Assembly (NCBI GenBank): GCA_938003875.1
Contig: CALKWO010000156.1
Span: 22,839 to 86,838, forward strand
Length of the DNA stretch: 64,000 nucleotides
From: an uncultured bacterium
GTDB lineage: Bacteria > Planctomycetota > Uabimicrobiia > Uabimicrobiales > JABWCH01
Reading direction: 5' to 3'
Shown here piece by piece: positions 1 to 8,081 of the stretch. The notes beneath the pieces are model-generated. The model ran no database searches and was not told where the DNA came from. It saw nothing but the letters and a program-made list of their open reading frames with translations. Positions within the stretch are counted from its first letter, which is position 1. Each line of letters starts with the position of its first letter. The position numbers and the translations under genes were made by a program.

Positions 1-432
1 GCGGGGTGATCTAATTTTGCCGATCGAATTTCGTATCCGTGATGCAAACATATCTTCGATCATCCGAACAGGCATAGGTTCTGAAGCACTCCCTATTCGG
101 ATATAGCAACCCTTTTCTGACATACCATGCTTTTTTAAGTAATAAGGTTTTTCTGGTCCACTCGCCACGGCGATTTTTATGATGTCTTTCTCTCTTTCTT
201 TTTCATGAATCACATCAAAAAGCCCTAAGCAAGACGGCTGGATGTTGTTTTTCAATCGGTCTTTTATTTTCAACTGAATAGAATCAGGGTCATCTATACC
301 AACCGACTGGCCGGTCTTATCAATCCCAAGATAAATGAATCCTCCTTCGCGGTAATTCAAAAAAGCCACTACTTCCTTTTCCAGAGAATCAGTTAATTCT
401 CTTTTGTATTCGATGCGATTGGATTCATTCAT
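1..432 (-). CDS. AlbA_2/Schlafen-type DNA-binding domain protein (N-terminal part)
   Basis: The gene starts at the ATG at 432, with AAGGA six bases upstream, and runs off the left edge, so only about 144 residues are seen. The translation begins MNESNRIEYKRELTDSLEKE and continues with FLNYREGGFIYLGIDKTGQ and a GIDDPDSIQLKIKDRLKNNI stretch. This is the pattern of the AlbA_2 (divergent AAA_4, Schlafen-like) domain found at the start of many bacterial transcriptional regulators and defence-linked proteins. The C-terminal part that would define the role lies outside the window. Family assignment is fairly secure; function is unknown. Confidence 0.8.
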   Translation of the reverse strand, partial: MNESNRIEYKRELTDSLEKEVVAFLNYREGGFIYLGIDKTGQSVGIDDPDSIQLKIKDRLKNNIQPSCLGLFDVIHEKEREKDIIKIAVASGPEKPYYLKKHGMSEKGCYIRIGSASEPMPVRMIEDMFASRIRNSIGKIRSPR

Positions 433-600
433 ATCTCATCCTTCTTCCAAAGAGTTCTATATTTATCCCAATAAAACGTTAGCATACGGTTTCAAAAATT
501 TGTCTAACATTATACAGGAGAAACCAAAACAATCAAGGAAAAACAGATGGCTAAACCTGCCCACGGTCATGGTGAGTACATAGTATTTTTGCTTTATCCC

Positions 601-633
601 CAATACTAACTTTAGATCAAAAGTTAGTATTGC
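601..633. promoter_or_regulatory. 13-bp perfect inverted repeat upstream of the recombinase
   Basis: CAATACTAACTTT and its exact complement AAAGTTAGTATTG are separated by about seven bases. The hairpin lies in the 345-base gap between the AlbA_2 gene and the tyrosine recombinase. No clear T-run follows on either strand, so a protein-binding site, such as a recombinase or excisionase arm site, is as likely as a terminator. The rest of 433-777 is AT-rich, with no gene I can support. Confidence 0.5.
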
Positions 634-777
634 CTTTTCCCTCCCAATCCCTTTTCCCAAAAGGCTTTTCCATAATTTTTTTTTAGCATTCCTTTTTAGT
701 TTGTATTTTAATCTTAACTATAGTATATTTTATTACATATTAGTTAATATTAAGGCGATTGAAAAAGAGGAGTGAAA

Positions 778-1374
778 ATGTCAAATCCTAACCATCCCAA
801 AAAAGGTTGCACTATAACCGTTGATCCCATACGAACGGTCAAAGATATTAAAGCTATTATTGCTTTGCTCGAAAAGAGTCCGAGGGATCGGTTGCTTTTT
901 GTCATGGGGGTGAACAATGGTTTAAGGTGTGGTGATCTTCTTCGGTTGAAGGTCAGAGATGTAAAAAATCTGAAGCCGGGGCAGATGATTTCTATCAGGG
1001 AGAGTAAGACCGGTAAGACAAATATTCTGGCTGTGAACAAAACCGTGTACAAGCATCTCAGAGGGTATCTCGACCAGTACCAGGTGGATGATGACGATCC
1101 TTTGTTTTGTAGTCGGAAGTCTGAGAAAAAGCCTATTACGATCCAAACGGTCAACAGTCTGGTAAAAAAGTGGACTAGGGAAATCAATCTATCGGGAAAC
1201 TTCGGAGCGCATAGCCTTCGGAAAACGTGGGGCTACATACAAAGGGTGGAACATGGGGTAGGCTTTGAAATTCTTTGCAAGCGATTCAATCATTCTTCCC
1301 CTGCTGTGACAATGAGGTACCTGGGAATCCAGGATAAGGAAGTGCATTCTACTTTGATGAATGAAATCGGTTAG
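778..1374 (+). CDS. Short tyrosine recombinase (catalytic domain only)
   Basis: This is a phage-integrase-family recombinase of 198 residues, cutting and rejoining DNA through a tyrosine. The catalytic set is visible: Arg in GLRCGDLL, Lys in ESKTGKT, HSLRKT (HxxR), a second His in FNHSSP, and Tyr in TMRYLGI. The N-terminal SAM-like core-binding domain of ordinary integrases is missing, so it is about two thirds of usual size. The ATG at 778 is preferred over the GTG at 772 because AGAGGAG sits at normal distance before it. A 13-bp inverted repeat lies upstream. It could mobilise the segment to its right, but no partner att site was found. Confidence 0.85.
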   Translation: MSNPNHPKKGCTITVDPIRTVKDIKAIIALLEKSPRDRLLFVMGVNNGLRCGDLLRLKVRDVKNLKPGQMISIRESKTGKTNILAVNKTVYKHLRGYLDQYQVDDDDPLFCSRKSEKKPITIQTVNSLVKKWTREINLSGNFGAHSLRKTWGYIQRVEHGVGFEILCKRFNHSSPAVTMRYLGIQDKEVHSTLMNEIG

Positions 1375-1444
1375 AAGAAAGATACCCCAACGCTCATTGG
1401 CGATGGGGATATGCGAATTTAAGGCTGGAAAATAGTGGGACGGT

Positions 1445-2488
1445 TCATCTCTTATCATGGAGGATGCATGAAACAGGGCGATGATCGCTTGCCACTGTTT
1501 TGCTGTTAGCTCCGCTATTAGCTCGTTCATACGCTTCGTGTTCTACTTTTCCTGCATTTTCATTTACAACCAGAGGCGCATTACCACGGCAAAGGGTTTG
1601 GCTAATGAGAATATGATCGAGTAAGAGTGGATTGGCAGAGGCAGACAAGCCCAAGAGTTCGTCTTTGTATTTGGCCGTCCACCTCAAATGACTAGGAAAA
1701 TCAAATAGGGCATGGTTGAAGAATCGTTCGGACAGCATCACGTCTCCTTGAAGATTACCGATCAAATCGAAGAAAAGATATCGTTCTTCAAAGTAATCAT
1801 GCCCAGGCCCATCGTTACAATCTCCCATTAGCAAAATTTTAGGATGGGCAGATTGGACGAATCTCGCTGCAATGTATTTTCGAATGTCGTTGGCTTCGGT
1901 CGCCAATTTTATTCTAGCACTCAACGAATCGGTTAGATATTTACCTGTTAAATTGTTATCTCCATCCCTCGTAATTTTCAGTAGATTAATTTTGGATTTT
2001 AGATGAACGCCTATGAGTTCAAGGTTATCTTCATTTTGCATATTGTAGAGTAATACCTGAGGATGCCTATAATGGTAGTGTTGATCGCTTTTGAGTTCTC
2101 CCCAGTAATTGACTTGCCAAGTTTTACTTTGAGTTAAAGACTGCCAAATGTTGGGAGATTGTAGAGTACATCTATGTGCCAATTCCGGACATACCAGAAA
2201 ACAAATCCACTGATTTCCCTTGATCTTGTATTCAATATCCTTGTCGCCTAAATTATCCTGCTCTTGTTTTAAGAAAACTGGAATTAGGTAATTTTCCAAT
2301 ACTTGGCTACAAAAATTTTGAATATTTTTTTCTCCTTGTGGCCCTTCCTGGATACAAAGTATGTCGGGGCTAATATCTTTAATCATTCTTTGAATCCGTC
2401 TTCTCCTATCTAAAATATGTAGAGAAGGGCTGTCTGAAATCAATCGGTTTGCATGTTCTAAATTCCACGTTGTTACTTTTAAAGACAC
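1445..2488 (-). CDS. Endonuclease/exonuclease/phosphatase (EEP) family protein
   Basis: A 347-residue protein of the DNase I-like EEP fold, whose members hydrolyse phosphodiester or phosphomonoester bonds with metal ions. Family landmarks appear in order: TTWNLEHAN at the N-terminus (Asn), CIQEG (metal-binding Glu), GVHLKS, LLMGDCNDGPG (Asp/Asn), LDHILIS, and SDHRPVS at the C-terminus (Asp-His pair). No signal peptide or membrane segment is visible, so it is probably cytoplasmic. It is a single gene, flanked on its upstream side by an insertion sequence that may have separated it from its original neighbours. Substrate is not predictable; related proteins occur in nuclease-type defence and repair contexts. 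Confidence 0.88.
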   Translation of the reverse strand: MSLKVTTWNLEHANRLISDSPSLHILDRRRRIQRMIKDISPDILCIQEGPQGEKNIQNFCSQVLENYLIPVFLKQEQDNLGDKDIEYKIKGNQWICFLVCPELAHRCTLQSPNIWQSLTQSKTWQVNYWGELKSDQHYHYRHPQVLLYNMQNEDNLELIGVHLKSKINLLKITRDGDNNLTGKYLTDSLSARIKLATEANDIRKYIAARFVQSAHPKILLMGDCNDGPGHDYFEERYLFFDLIGNLQGDVMLSERFFNHALFDFPSHLRWTAKYKDELLGLSASANPLLLDHILISQTLCRGNAPLVVNENAGKVEHEAYERANSGANSKTVASDHRPVSCILHDKR

Positions 2489-2547
2489 ACTATTCTCCTT
2501 CGCATTTTTTTAAATTGACTGTGCTTTTTCGCATGTAAAAGGCAATT

Positions 2548-2568
2548 ATTTACAGATAAGATGTTATC
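2548..2568. promoter_or_regulatory. Small inverted repeat upstream of the EEP gene
   Basis: CAGATAA and TTATCTG form a 7-bp palindrome with a short loop, in the AT-rich gap between the EEP gene start at 2488 and the insertion sequence edge at 2673. It is a possible operator; nothing else is evident in this gap. Confidence 0.3.
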
Positions 2569-2672
2569 TGATAATTTTTTATAATTACTGATTTTATGGC
2601 AATTTAAAATCAATTGCAATTGAAATAAATTTTACTATACTCTGAGTATTTACAATTAAAGCCAACAGGTAA

Positions 2673-4466
2673 TTTGACAATGTTAAATTCGTGTCCTTGT
2701 ACTACAAGGGTTACCTAAATTTTTTGTATTTATTTTTTTTGAACAGTGACACATTTTAGTCGCTAAAAAAAGATCATCTTCTACCAAATTAATCCATGAT
2801 TACGAACTATCGGATCGGAACCATCAACGACAGAGTAAACTTAAACTTACGGAGCAGGAAGTTGGTAACGGCGTCTTTCTTGTCTACGTCTGCAACTTGT
2901 AGAACGAGAACGGCCTACCAAATGTTTTACGACAATTTGCACAGCTTGTTCAATAGATAATCTTGGCAAAGGCAGTACCACTTTGAGCAATTCTCTAATG
3001 TTAGCGATGGAGAGACCAGGGAGAACTGTAAGTTCTAAGTCGCTAGCCAATTGTGGATCTCTTGGATACTGAAGGGCCCAGTCAAGCTTGATTTCAGAAG
3101 CAAACCACAGAGCCAGGGAAACCAGAGCAGCATGATGCATCCAAGAACGATATTTACGAGCTTGCAGTTCATCCCAACCCAGCTCTGATTTTGCATCTTC
3201 GAATGTCCGTTCTACGAAGTATCTCTCACCACGGCAACAGGCCATCTCTTCCAAAGAAGTTGTGATAGGAAAATTACTTAGAGAAAATCTGAATTCACCA
3301 TTAGGCTCTTGTTTTATGAACAGCCATTCTTCCAGAATTTTGCCTTCCTCAGTCACTGTCCATACACGACGAGTGGCGCATTTCACGATAAGCAACCCTC
3401 GTTCAGTATAACGGGTGATGACTGGCTGCAATTGGATCTCTCCTATCAGAGAGCGTGGTTCTACAAACTTATCATCACTCAATACTTGATATTTGGAACA
3501 AGGCCGTCCTCGCCTGCCTTCGATAGTTTGCGGTATCCCAACTACAGGCATATTCAGATATATCGGCGTAGTTGAGTGGATGTCTGCTATGTAAAGAAGA
3601 TTCTCATCATTGAGACCTACGCGGAACTCTGTGTCGCAACCATATATACAGTCGGAAGCTACGATTTTGAAAGGTAAATGGTTAGCTTTGGCTTCTTTGA
3701 TCATTTCTAGGGCAATCTGAGGTTTGGTCTGAAACTTTCGGTCGTTTGGGATATGCCAATCTTCTCTCAATTCAGTATGTTCTTCATCAAACCAGATATT
3801 GGGAATGTAGAGATCTCCATCAACCATTACCCAGGCTCCCGCCTGGTAGTAACCCAGCATAACACCGACTTGCCCTAGGTCTACTTTGACTAGATTTCCT
3901 AGATATTGTCTGCTGGCTCCTGCACTATTTTTTCCAAATCGCCGATCTCCGCTTTCGTCCACGGTAAGCGTTCCTCCATGCATCTGAGGATATCCCTGTA
4001 TTTCTTTTTGTATCTGCACAAACACAGCCTTTGCTTCCCAAGGAGCATCGGACATAAATTGTTGCAAATTCTGCCCGTCATCGTTTATACTTATAACACG
4101 ACTGGCGATCTGTGCATAATTGCGTTTGCAGTCCATAGTCAGCAAACCTCGTAAGTAGGCAAAACCATATTCGCTTGTATCTCGGCCTCTTTTGCCTCTG
4201 AACAAGGGATGAAACCGTATCCATATACGTTGCAAGCGATCAGCTAAATCTTCTATCGCTTCCATATTCAATCCCCAACGTTCCGCATTCAATACACTAT
4301 TGTTTGTGGTAACCGCTAAAGTCAATTCGTATCTCCTTCTGTATTTTTATTTGATTGATTGAGGGAGATACTTTTTTATCAAATTCGGATTTTCAATTCA
4401 AACTATTAAATCATAAATTTTTCGTAACTATTTGGTAATCAACAATCATAATTTAACATTGTCAAA
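2673..4466. mobile_element. Complete IS4/IS701-like insertion sequence
   Basis: The element is about 1794 bp and bounded by perfect 17-bp terminal inverted repeats. TTTGACAATGTTAAATT lies at 2673-2689 and its complement at 4450-4466. The 4-bp direct repeat GTAA flanks it at 2669-2672 and 4467-4470, as expected for a target-site duplication of this group. A single transposase gene fills the element. The intact termini and duplication suggest a recent insertion. It separates the EEP gene from the excisionase-like cluster. Confidence 0.9.
2847..4325 (-). CDS. DDE transposase, IS4/IS701-like
   Basis: A 492-residue transposase encoded inside the element with TTTGACAATG termini. The three acidic catalytic positions are recognisable: LTVDESGDRRFGK (first Asp), IVASDCIYG (second Asp) and ERTFEDAKSELGWDE (Glu region). 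The segment GQVGVMLGYYQAGAWVMVDG is typical of IS701-type DDE superfamily enzymes. The start is a TTG at 4325 with AAGGAG seven bases before it. The reading frame is intact, so the element may be active. A family-level search would decide between IS701 and another IS4 subgroup. Confidence 0.9.
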   Translation of the reverse strand: MTLAVTTNNSVLNAERWGLNMEAIEDLADRLQRIWIRFHPLFRGKRGRDTSEYGFAYLRGLLTMDCKRNYAQIASRVISINDDGQNLQQFMSDAPWEAKAVFVQIQKEIQGYPQMHGGTLTVDESGDRRFGKNSAGASRQYLGNLVKVDLGQVGVMLGYYQAGAWVMVDGDLYIPNIWFDEEHTELREDWHIPNDRKFQTKPQIALEMIKEAKANHLPFKIVASDCIYGCDTEFRVGLNDENLLYIADIHSTTPIYLNMPVVGIPQTIEGRRGRPCSKYQVLSDDKFVEPRSLIGEIQLQPVITRYTERGLLIVKCATRRVWTVTEEGKILEEWLFIKQEPNGEFRFSLSNFPITTSLEEMACCRGERYFVERTFEDAKSELGWDELQARKYRSWMHHAALVSLALWFASEIKLDWALQYPRDPQLASDLELTVLPGLSIANIRELLKVVLPLPRLSIEQAVQIVVKHLVGRSRSTSCRRRQERRRYQLPAP

Positions 4467-4511
4467 GTAACATCTATCCTTCCAATTACGGAATGTTTAT
4501 TGAGAATAGGG

Positions 4512-4820
4512 CTAAACTACAAATTGCTTCTTTTTGAGAAACTGTTCGATGGATTCACGAGGAATAAGATACCTGGATTGACTATGGTTGTTGAGTTTGA
4601 AGGCTTCGAGTTTCTTTTGCAGTATTAGCTTTCGGACGTTGCTTCTGCTGCATTTCAAGATTTTTGCAGCCTGGCCGACGCTCAAATATGTATCTAAGGC
4701 GTCCTTGTTAGAGGAAGTGAGGTGGGCTACGAGTTTTTTCAAAAGCAAGTTTTGTTGCTCCATGAGAGAACTCTGGTGCTTTAGTTCTTCAACAAAGGGC
4801 GAGATAATAGGATTTTTCAT
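4512..4820 (-). CDS. Excisionase-like helix-turn-helix protein
   Basis: A 102-residue protein. The C-terminal half, YLSVGQAAKILKCSRSNVRK followed by LILQKKLEAFKLNNHSQSRY, is an HTH_17/excisionase-type DNA-binding domain (MerR-like winged helix). The N-terminal 35 residues are helical and probably multimerise. AAAGGA precedes the ATG. It is the last gene of a small minus-strand group with the genes at 4879 and 5146. Such proteins usually direct a recombinase towards excision or control a small element; the recombinase at 778 is one possible partner, now separated by the insertion sequence. Confidence 0.75.
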   Translation of the reverse strand: MKNPIISPFVEELKHQSSLMEQQNLLLKKLVAHLTSSNKDALDTYLSVGQAAKILKCSRSNVRKLILQKKLEAFKLNNHSQSRYLIPRESIEQFLKKKQFVV

Positions 4821-4878
4821 TGTTTTCCTTTCTTATAACAGGGAAATTGGTAGCTTCCCTGTTGTATCGAAATTTATT

Positions 4879-5127
4879 TCAGAAATTCTTCAAATAATCA
4901 CGCAATATGTTTTGGAGTTCTTTCCAATATCGGTAAACTTGTATTTTGGGTACCTGGCATCTATTCCAGCATGTATGGCGCATCGGGCATCCTTTTTTGG
5001 GACAGCCCTTTGCTAATTCTTTTTGATACTTTTTTCCATGCCCAATCGCTTGTTTCATGTTTTTACCAATCGGGAATCTTCTCTCCAATAAGCAGAGGAG
5101 AAGAGAACAGTAAATATCTTCTCTCAT
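4879..5127 (-). CDS. Small cysteine-rich protein
   Basis: An 82-residue protein with a good ribosome site (AAGGA five bases before the ATG), 18 bases downstream of the preceding gene's stop. The middle contains CPKKGCPMRHTCWNRC, a tight cluster of four cysteines and a histidine that could bind zinc. The rest is basic and likely helical. I do not recognise a family. The ribosome site, the spacing and the cysteine cluster support a real gene. Confidence 0.5.
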   Translation of the reverse strand: MREDIYCSLLLCLLERRFPIGKNMKQAIGHGKKYQKELAKGCPKKGCPMRHTCWNRCQVPKIQVYRYWKELQNILRDYLKNF

Positions 5128-5145
5128 ATTTTTCCTTTCTAATAG

Positions 5146-5706
5146 CTATTCTTCTCTAACCAATCGTTCTAAAAGTTCTTCCATAAAGTGTTGGAACAGA
5201 TCATCTAAATAATCCATGTTTTCTTGTTCTTCGAAAAGTTCATCGGGAGCCTTTTCGAAGCGAACCTTTTTCTCAAAATATACTTTTTGTCTGTATTCCT
5301 TTGCCTTCTTTTCCTTCTTTGCCATCCATGCTAAATCACGTCGTTTTCGTTCGGTGAAGACCAGAAGGTGATCCTGAAAGTTTTCACAAAATTCTTCTTG
5401 ATGCCGGTGAAGAGTTTCAGACATCGCAGTGATTACGAGCTTAGATATATCCTGAATTTCCAAGAAAAGTACGGAAATTGCTTCAAGCTGGTCTTCATTC
5501 CGAAGAAACTTGAATATCTCCTTCTCACGAAAAAGCAGTAGTTGATTCAAAAGTTTTTTCCAGTTTTCAGAATATCTGCTTGGCTTCCAGGCTGTTGAGA
5601 TTTCCGGCAAAATTTCTAAAAACGATTTTAGCAAGAGTAAATATATTTCTTCCGAAGGATCTCCACCTGATGGGCAGGTGGAAGGCTCATATCCGAAAGA
5701 TACCAT
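5146..5706 (-). CDS. Hypothetical helical charged protein
   Basis: Unrecognised protein of about 186 residues. I prefer the ATG at 5706 because AAGGAG lies six bases upstream; a TTG at 5805 would add 33 residues. The sequence is rich in Glu, Lys and Leu, and the segment KRRDLAWMAKKEKKAKEYRQ is strongly helical. A short CPSGG piece lies near the start. There is no membrane segment. It is the first gene of the small minus-strand operon and shares its upstream region with the divergent sigma factor gene at 5932, so it could be regulated by, or act with, that system. Confidence 0.55.
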   Translation of the reverse strand: MVSFGYEPSTCPSGGDPSEEIYLLLLKSFLEILPEISTAWKPSRYSENWKKLLNQLLLFREKEIFKFLRNEDQLEAISVLFLEIQDISKLVITAMSETLHRHQEEFCENFQDHLLVFTERKRRDLAWMAKKEKKAKEYRQKVYFEKKVRFEKAPDELFEEQENMDYLDDLFQHFMEELLERLVREE

Positions 5707-5931
5707 CTCATTCTCCTTAAAAATTTTGAGGCGATAATGTGGTAAAGATACATCGGCAAACCAAAAATTTTTTTTCTTCTCTGGGATAACGAATGAGATC
5801 GCCAAACATAACAGTTTTCCTTGAAAAAATTTTGTTGGAATATCAAACCTTTGGAATGTATGATGGGGAGGCTTTTTGTAGAACTCATTGTCCTGAAATG
5901 CTCATAAAAATCAGAAAAAGGCTTGTAGGAA

Positions 5932-6495
5932 ATGAAGGATGATATTGTTTTAGTTTTTCAAAGATACCAAAAATACCCAACCCAGGAACTTGCTGCTGGC
6001 ATTTATTTCTATGCTAAGGAACTATATGCGGCGATTGCCAGTAAATTTCACTTTTTCAGTTTAGAGGAAGAAGATTTTGTTCAGGATGGGATATTGAATT
6101 TATTGAATCATAAAATTTCTACAATAAATTTACAGAATATCAATCAAGAGGAAGAATTGCGCAGGCTTTTATTTCGAATTGCCATAAATGAAGCCAGGGA
6201 TATCTTTCGTAGAGAAAAGAGACTTAAATTTTTCGTGTTGCAAGAATCCGATTCGCTTCTATCTCTGGAAGTAAATCATGTGGCTTTTATCGAAGAGCAA
6301 GAAATGCTGGAAATGATGTTAATGCACATTTCTAAGAGCAAAAGGGAACTTCTGTTGGCAAAGTATATAAAAGAATGGAGTAATGCTGAAATCCTGGAAT
6401 GTTTTGGGTTTCCGAGTATCGAAGCAGTACGGCAAGCACTGTATGAAGCCAGACTGGCTTTACGACGGGCTTATGAAGAATTGAATGAGGATTGA
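5932..6495 (+). CDS. ECF-type RNA polymerase sigma factor
   Basis: A 187-residue sigma-70 family protein of the extracytoplasmic-function class. Region 2 is visible at about residues 20-90 (FSLEEEDFVQDGILNLL, then RRLLFRIAINEARDIFRREK) and region 4 at about 120-180 (HISKSKRELLLAKYIKEWSN, then a recognition helix and EARLALRRAYEEL). TAGGA precedes the ATG. Its stop nearly touches the anti-sigma gene, and a 4-bp overlap then leads to the TPR-CHAT gene, so the three should be one transcript. It would direct polymerase to a small set of promoters when released from its inhibitor. Its targets are not known; the divergent gene at 5706 is a natural first guess. Confidence 0.88.
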   Translation: MKDDIVLVFQRYQKYPTQELAAGIYFYAKELYAAIASKFHFFSLEEEDFVQDGILNLLNHKISTINLQNINQEEELRRLLFRIAINEARDIFRREKRLKFFVLQESDSLLSLEVNHVAFIEEQEMLEMMLMHISKSKRELLLAKYIKEWSNAEILECFGFPSIEAVRQALYEARLALRRAYEELNED

Positions 6496-6512
6496 ATAAT
6501 AAGGATGGTTCT

Positions 6513-8081
6513 ATGGTTCCGAAAGAAATCAGTTGTGATAATTTCGACGAATTTTTAGAATTTTACAATGAAGACCAAGAGATAAAAAAACGCTTGGAAG
6601 AACATGCCGAAAGATGCGAGGAATGTTTTTTAGCAATGACGGCTTGGATAGAGGTGCAGAAAAATTTTGCCGTTTGTTTGAAGGATGCAGCGCGGAGTAA
6701 TCAGGCCAAAGAAGGATTTGCCAAAATTGCTTCGAAGCTGAACACGGTGGCCTTGCCCGCTGAGTCAGTAGGATATTTCCCTGGAAATGGCCGATGGGTT
6801 TTCCGAAATTGGAGCAGACAGGAATTTTTAGAAAAAGTCGAGCCAGAGAAAGAGGTGTATCCCCTTGGGGAGAATATCGAAATCCATTTTGAGATTTTAC
6901 AAGAGGGTTGCCGCGTGATTCTGGTATTTGTCAATGAATATCATGGTTCCCAGAATCTTTGGGTAGAAATACGCCGGAATTCGGAAGATTCTAAAAGAAT
7001 TCAGGTTATACAATCCAGAGTAGAGTTGCCATACCTTTCTTGGGGGGAATATTCCCTTCGCATTTCGCTTCATGAGATTCCGTTAGAAGAGTTTATGCTG
7101 ATAATTGGAGGCGAGGGAAAAAACCGTTATTCCTTACCAATTTCTTGGTCGGATTGGGAAATCATATCGGATGAAAAAAAGCTATCCCTGGTGAAATGGA
7201 TTGATCTGCCGTTTGCTATGGGAAAGGCGCATATAAGCCTTGAAGATGAAGGCAAGTACCTGGTAATGATGCCCAAAATGGAGATATTACCATCTGGTTA
7301 TGAAATTTTTATCAATGCTCGCAAATATTTGGGAGATAGTATCATGATAGAGAGCAGAGATATTGAGTTTCAGATCCGTTATCAAGGCGATTCGGTCTTT
7401 CGCTATCTTTTTTACGGAGATTCAGAATTAAAGAAAAAAGCACAAGAATCGAAAACTTTATCTTTATTTTCCAGGAAAACGCTAGAACTCGCTGTTAAAG
7501 AAGCTCGCTTTCCAGTGGATATAGAATTTTACACAGACAAGATCGAGCTAAATTTGTTGGAGATGCCCGATGAGATAAGGAAGCAGGTCAACCACATCGC
7601 TCTTTTTTATGAAGGGAAAGCGATTGGAATTGCAGCAATAGATGATTTTCTCGAATTTTCTTGCGATATAAAGATCAGCGAGCATATCGCCGAAGTACAT
7701 CGGCAGGAACAAAGCAATTCTTTGGAATTTCATATCTCTGCGGTCGAGCAGGAACCAATCTACGAAGGTGCTGTAAAATTAGCGAGTTTGCAGGAAGACG
7801 TAATAGAATTGAAATGCCGACAGGATAGCAGAATACGATTACAAATGAAGCTCAGTCAGGGCGTGTTTCATCTTTTTCTGCTTTCAGAAAATCGACCTGG
7901 CAGAGAATGGGAGAATGCCGTTGTATATCTGGAAAATCAGGAAATAGGTAGGATTCGACAAATGGTTATGCAAAAGGTCATTTCTTGTTCATCAAAGATT
8001 TTCGCTGGCATATTGGCAGATGCTTCGATTCGATTGAAACACCAGGGTCAAAGCTGGGATTTTGTAAGAGAGAGATCATGA
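6513..8081 (+). CDS. Zinc-type anti-sigma factor with large C-terminal domain
   Basis: About 522 residues. Near the N-terminus is EEHAERCEECFLAM, an HxxxCxxC motif of the zinc anti-sigma (ZAS) family that traps ECF sigma factors. The remaining ~450 residues contain beta-rich stretches such as IEIHFEILQEGCRVILVFVN. Unlike many ZAS proteins, no transmembrane helix is visible, so signal sensing is probably cytoplasmic. The ATG at 6513 is preferred; a TTG at 6492 would overlap the sigma stop codon. The end overlaps the next start as ATGA. Inference: the C-terminal region is the sensor or the protease target of the downstream CHAT protein. Confidence 0.75.
   Translation: MVPKEISCDNFDEFLEFYNEDQEIKKRLEEHAERCEECFLAMTAWIEVQKNFAVCLKDAARSNQAKEGFAKIASKLNTVALPAESVGYFPGNGRWVFRNWSRQEFLEKVEPEKEVYPLGENIEIHFEILQEGCRVILVFVNEYHGSQNLWVEIRRNSEDSKRIQVIQSRVELPYLSWGEYSLRISLHEIPLEEFMLIIGGEGKNRYSLPISWSDWEIISDEKKLSLVKWIDLPFAMGKAHISLEDEGKYLVMMPKMEILPSGYEIFINARKYLGDSIMIESRDIEFQIRYQGDSVFRYLFYGDSELKKKAQESKTLSLFSRKTLELAVKEARFPVDIEFYTDKIELNLLEMPDEIRKQVNHIALFYEGKAIGIAAIDDFLEFSCDIKISEHIAEVHRQEQSNSLEFHISAVEQEPIYEGAVKLASLQEDVIELKCRQDSRIRLQMKLSQGVFHLFLLSENRPGREWENAVVYLENQEIGRIRQMVMQKVISCSSKIFAGILADASIRLKHQGQSWDFVRERS

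Noticed and set aside
1189..1530. Minus-strand frame between recombinase and EEP gene
   Set aside because: It overlaps both genes and has no motif or ribosome site.
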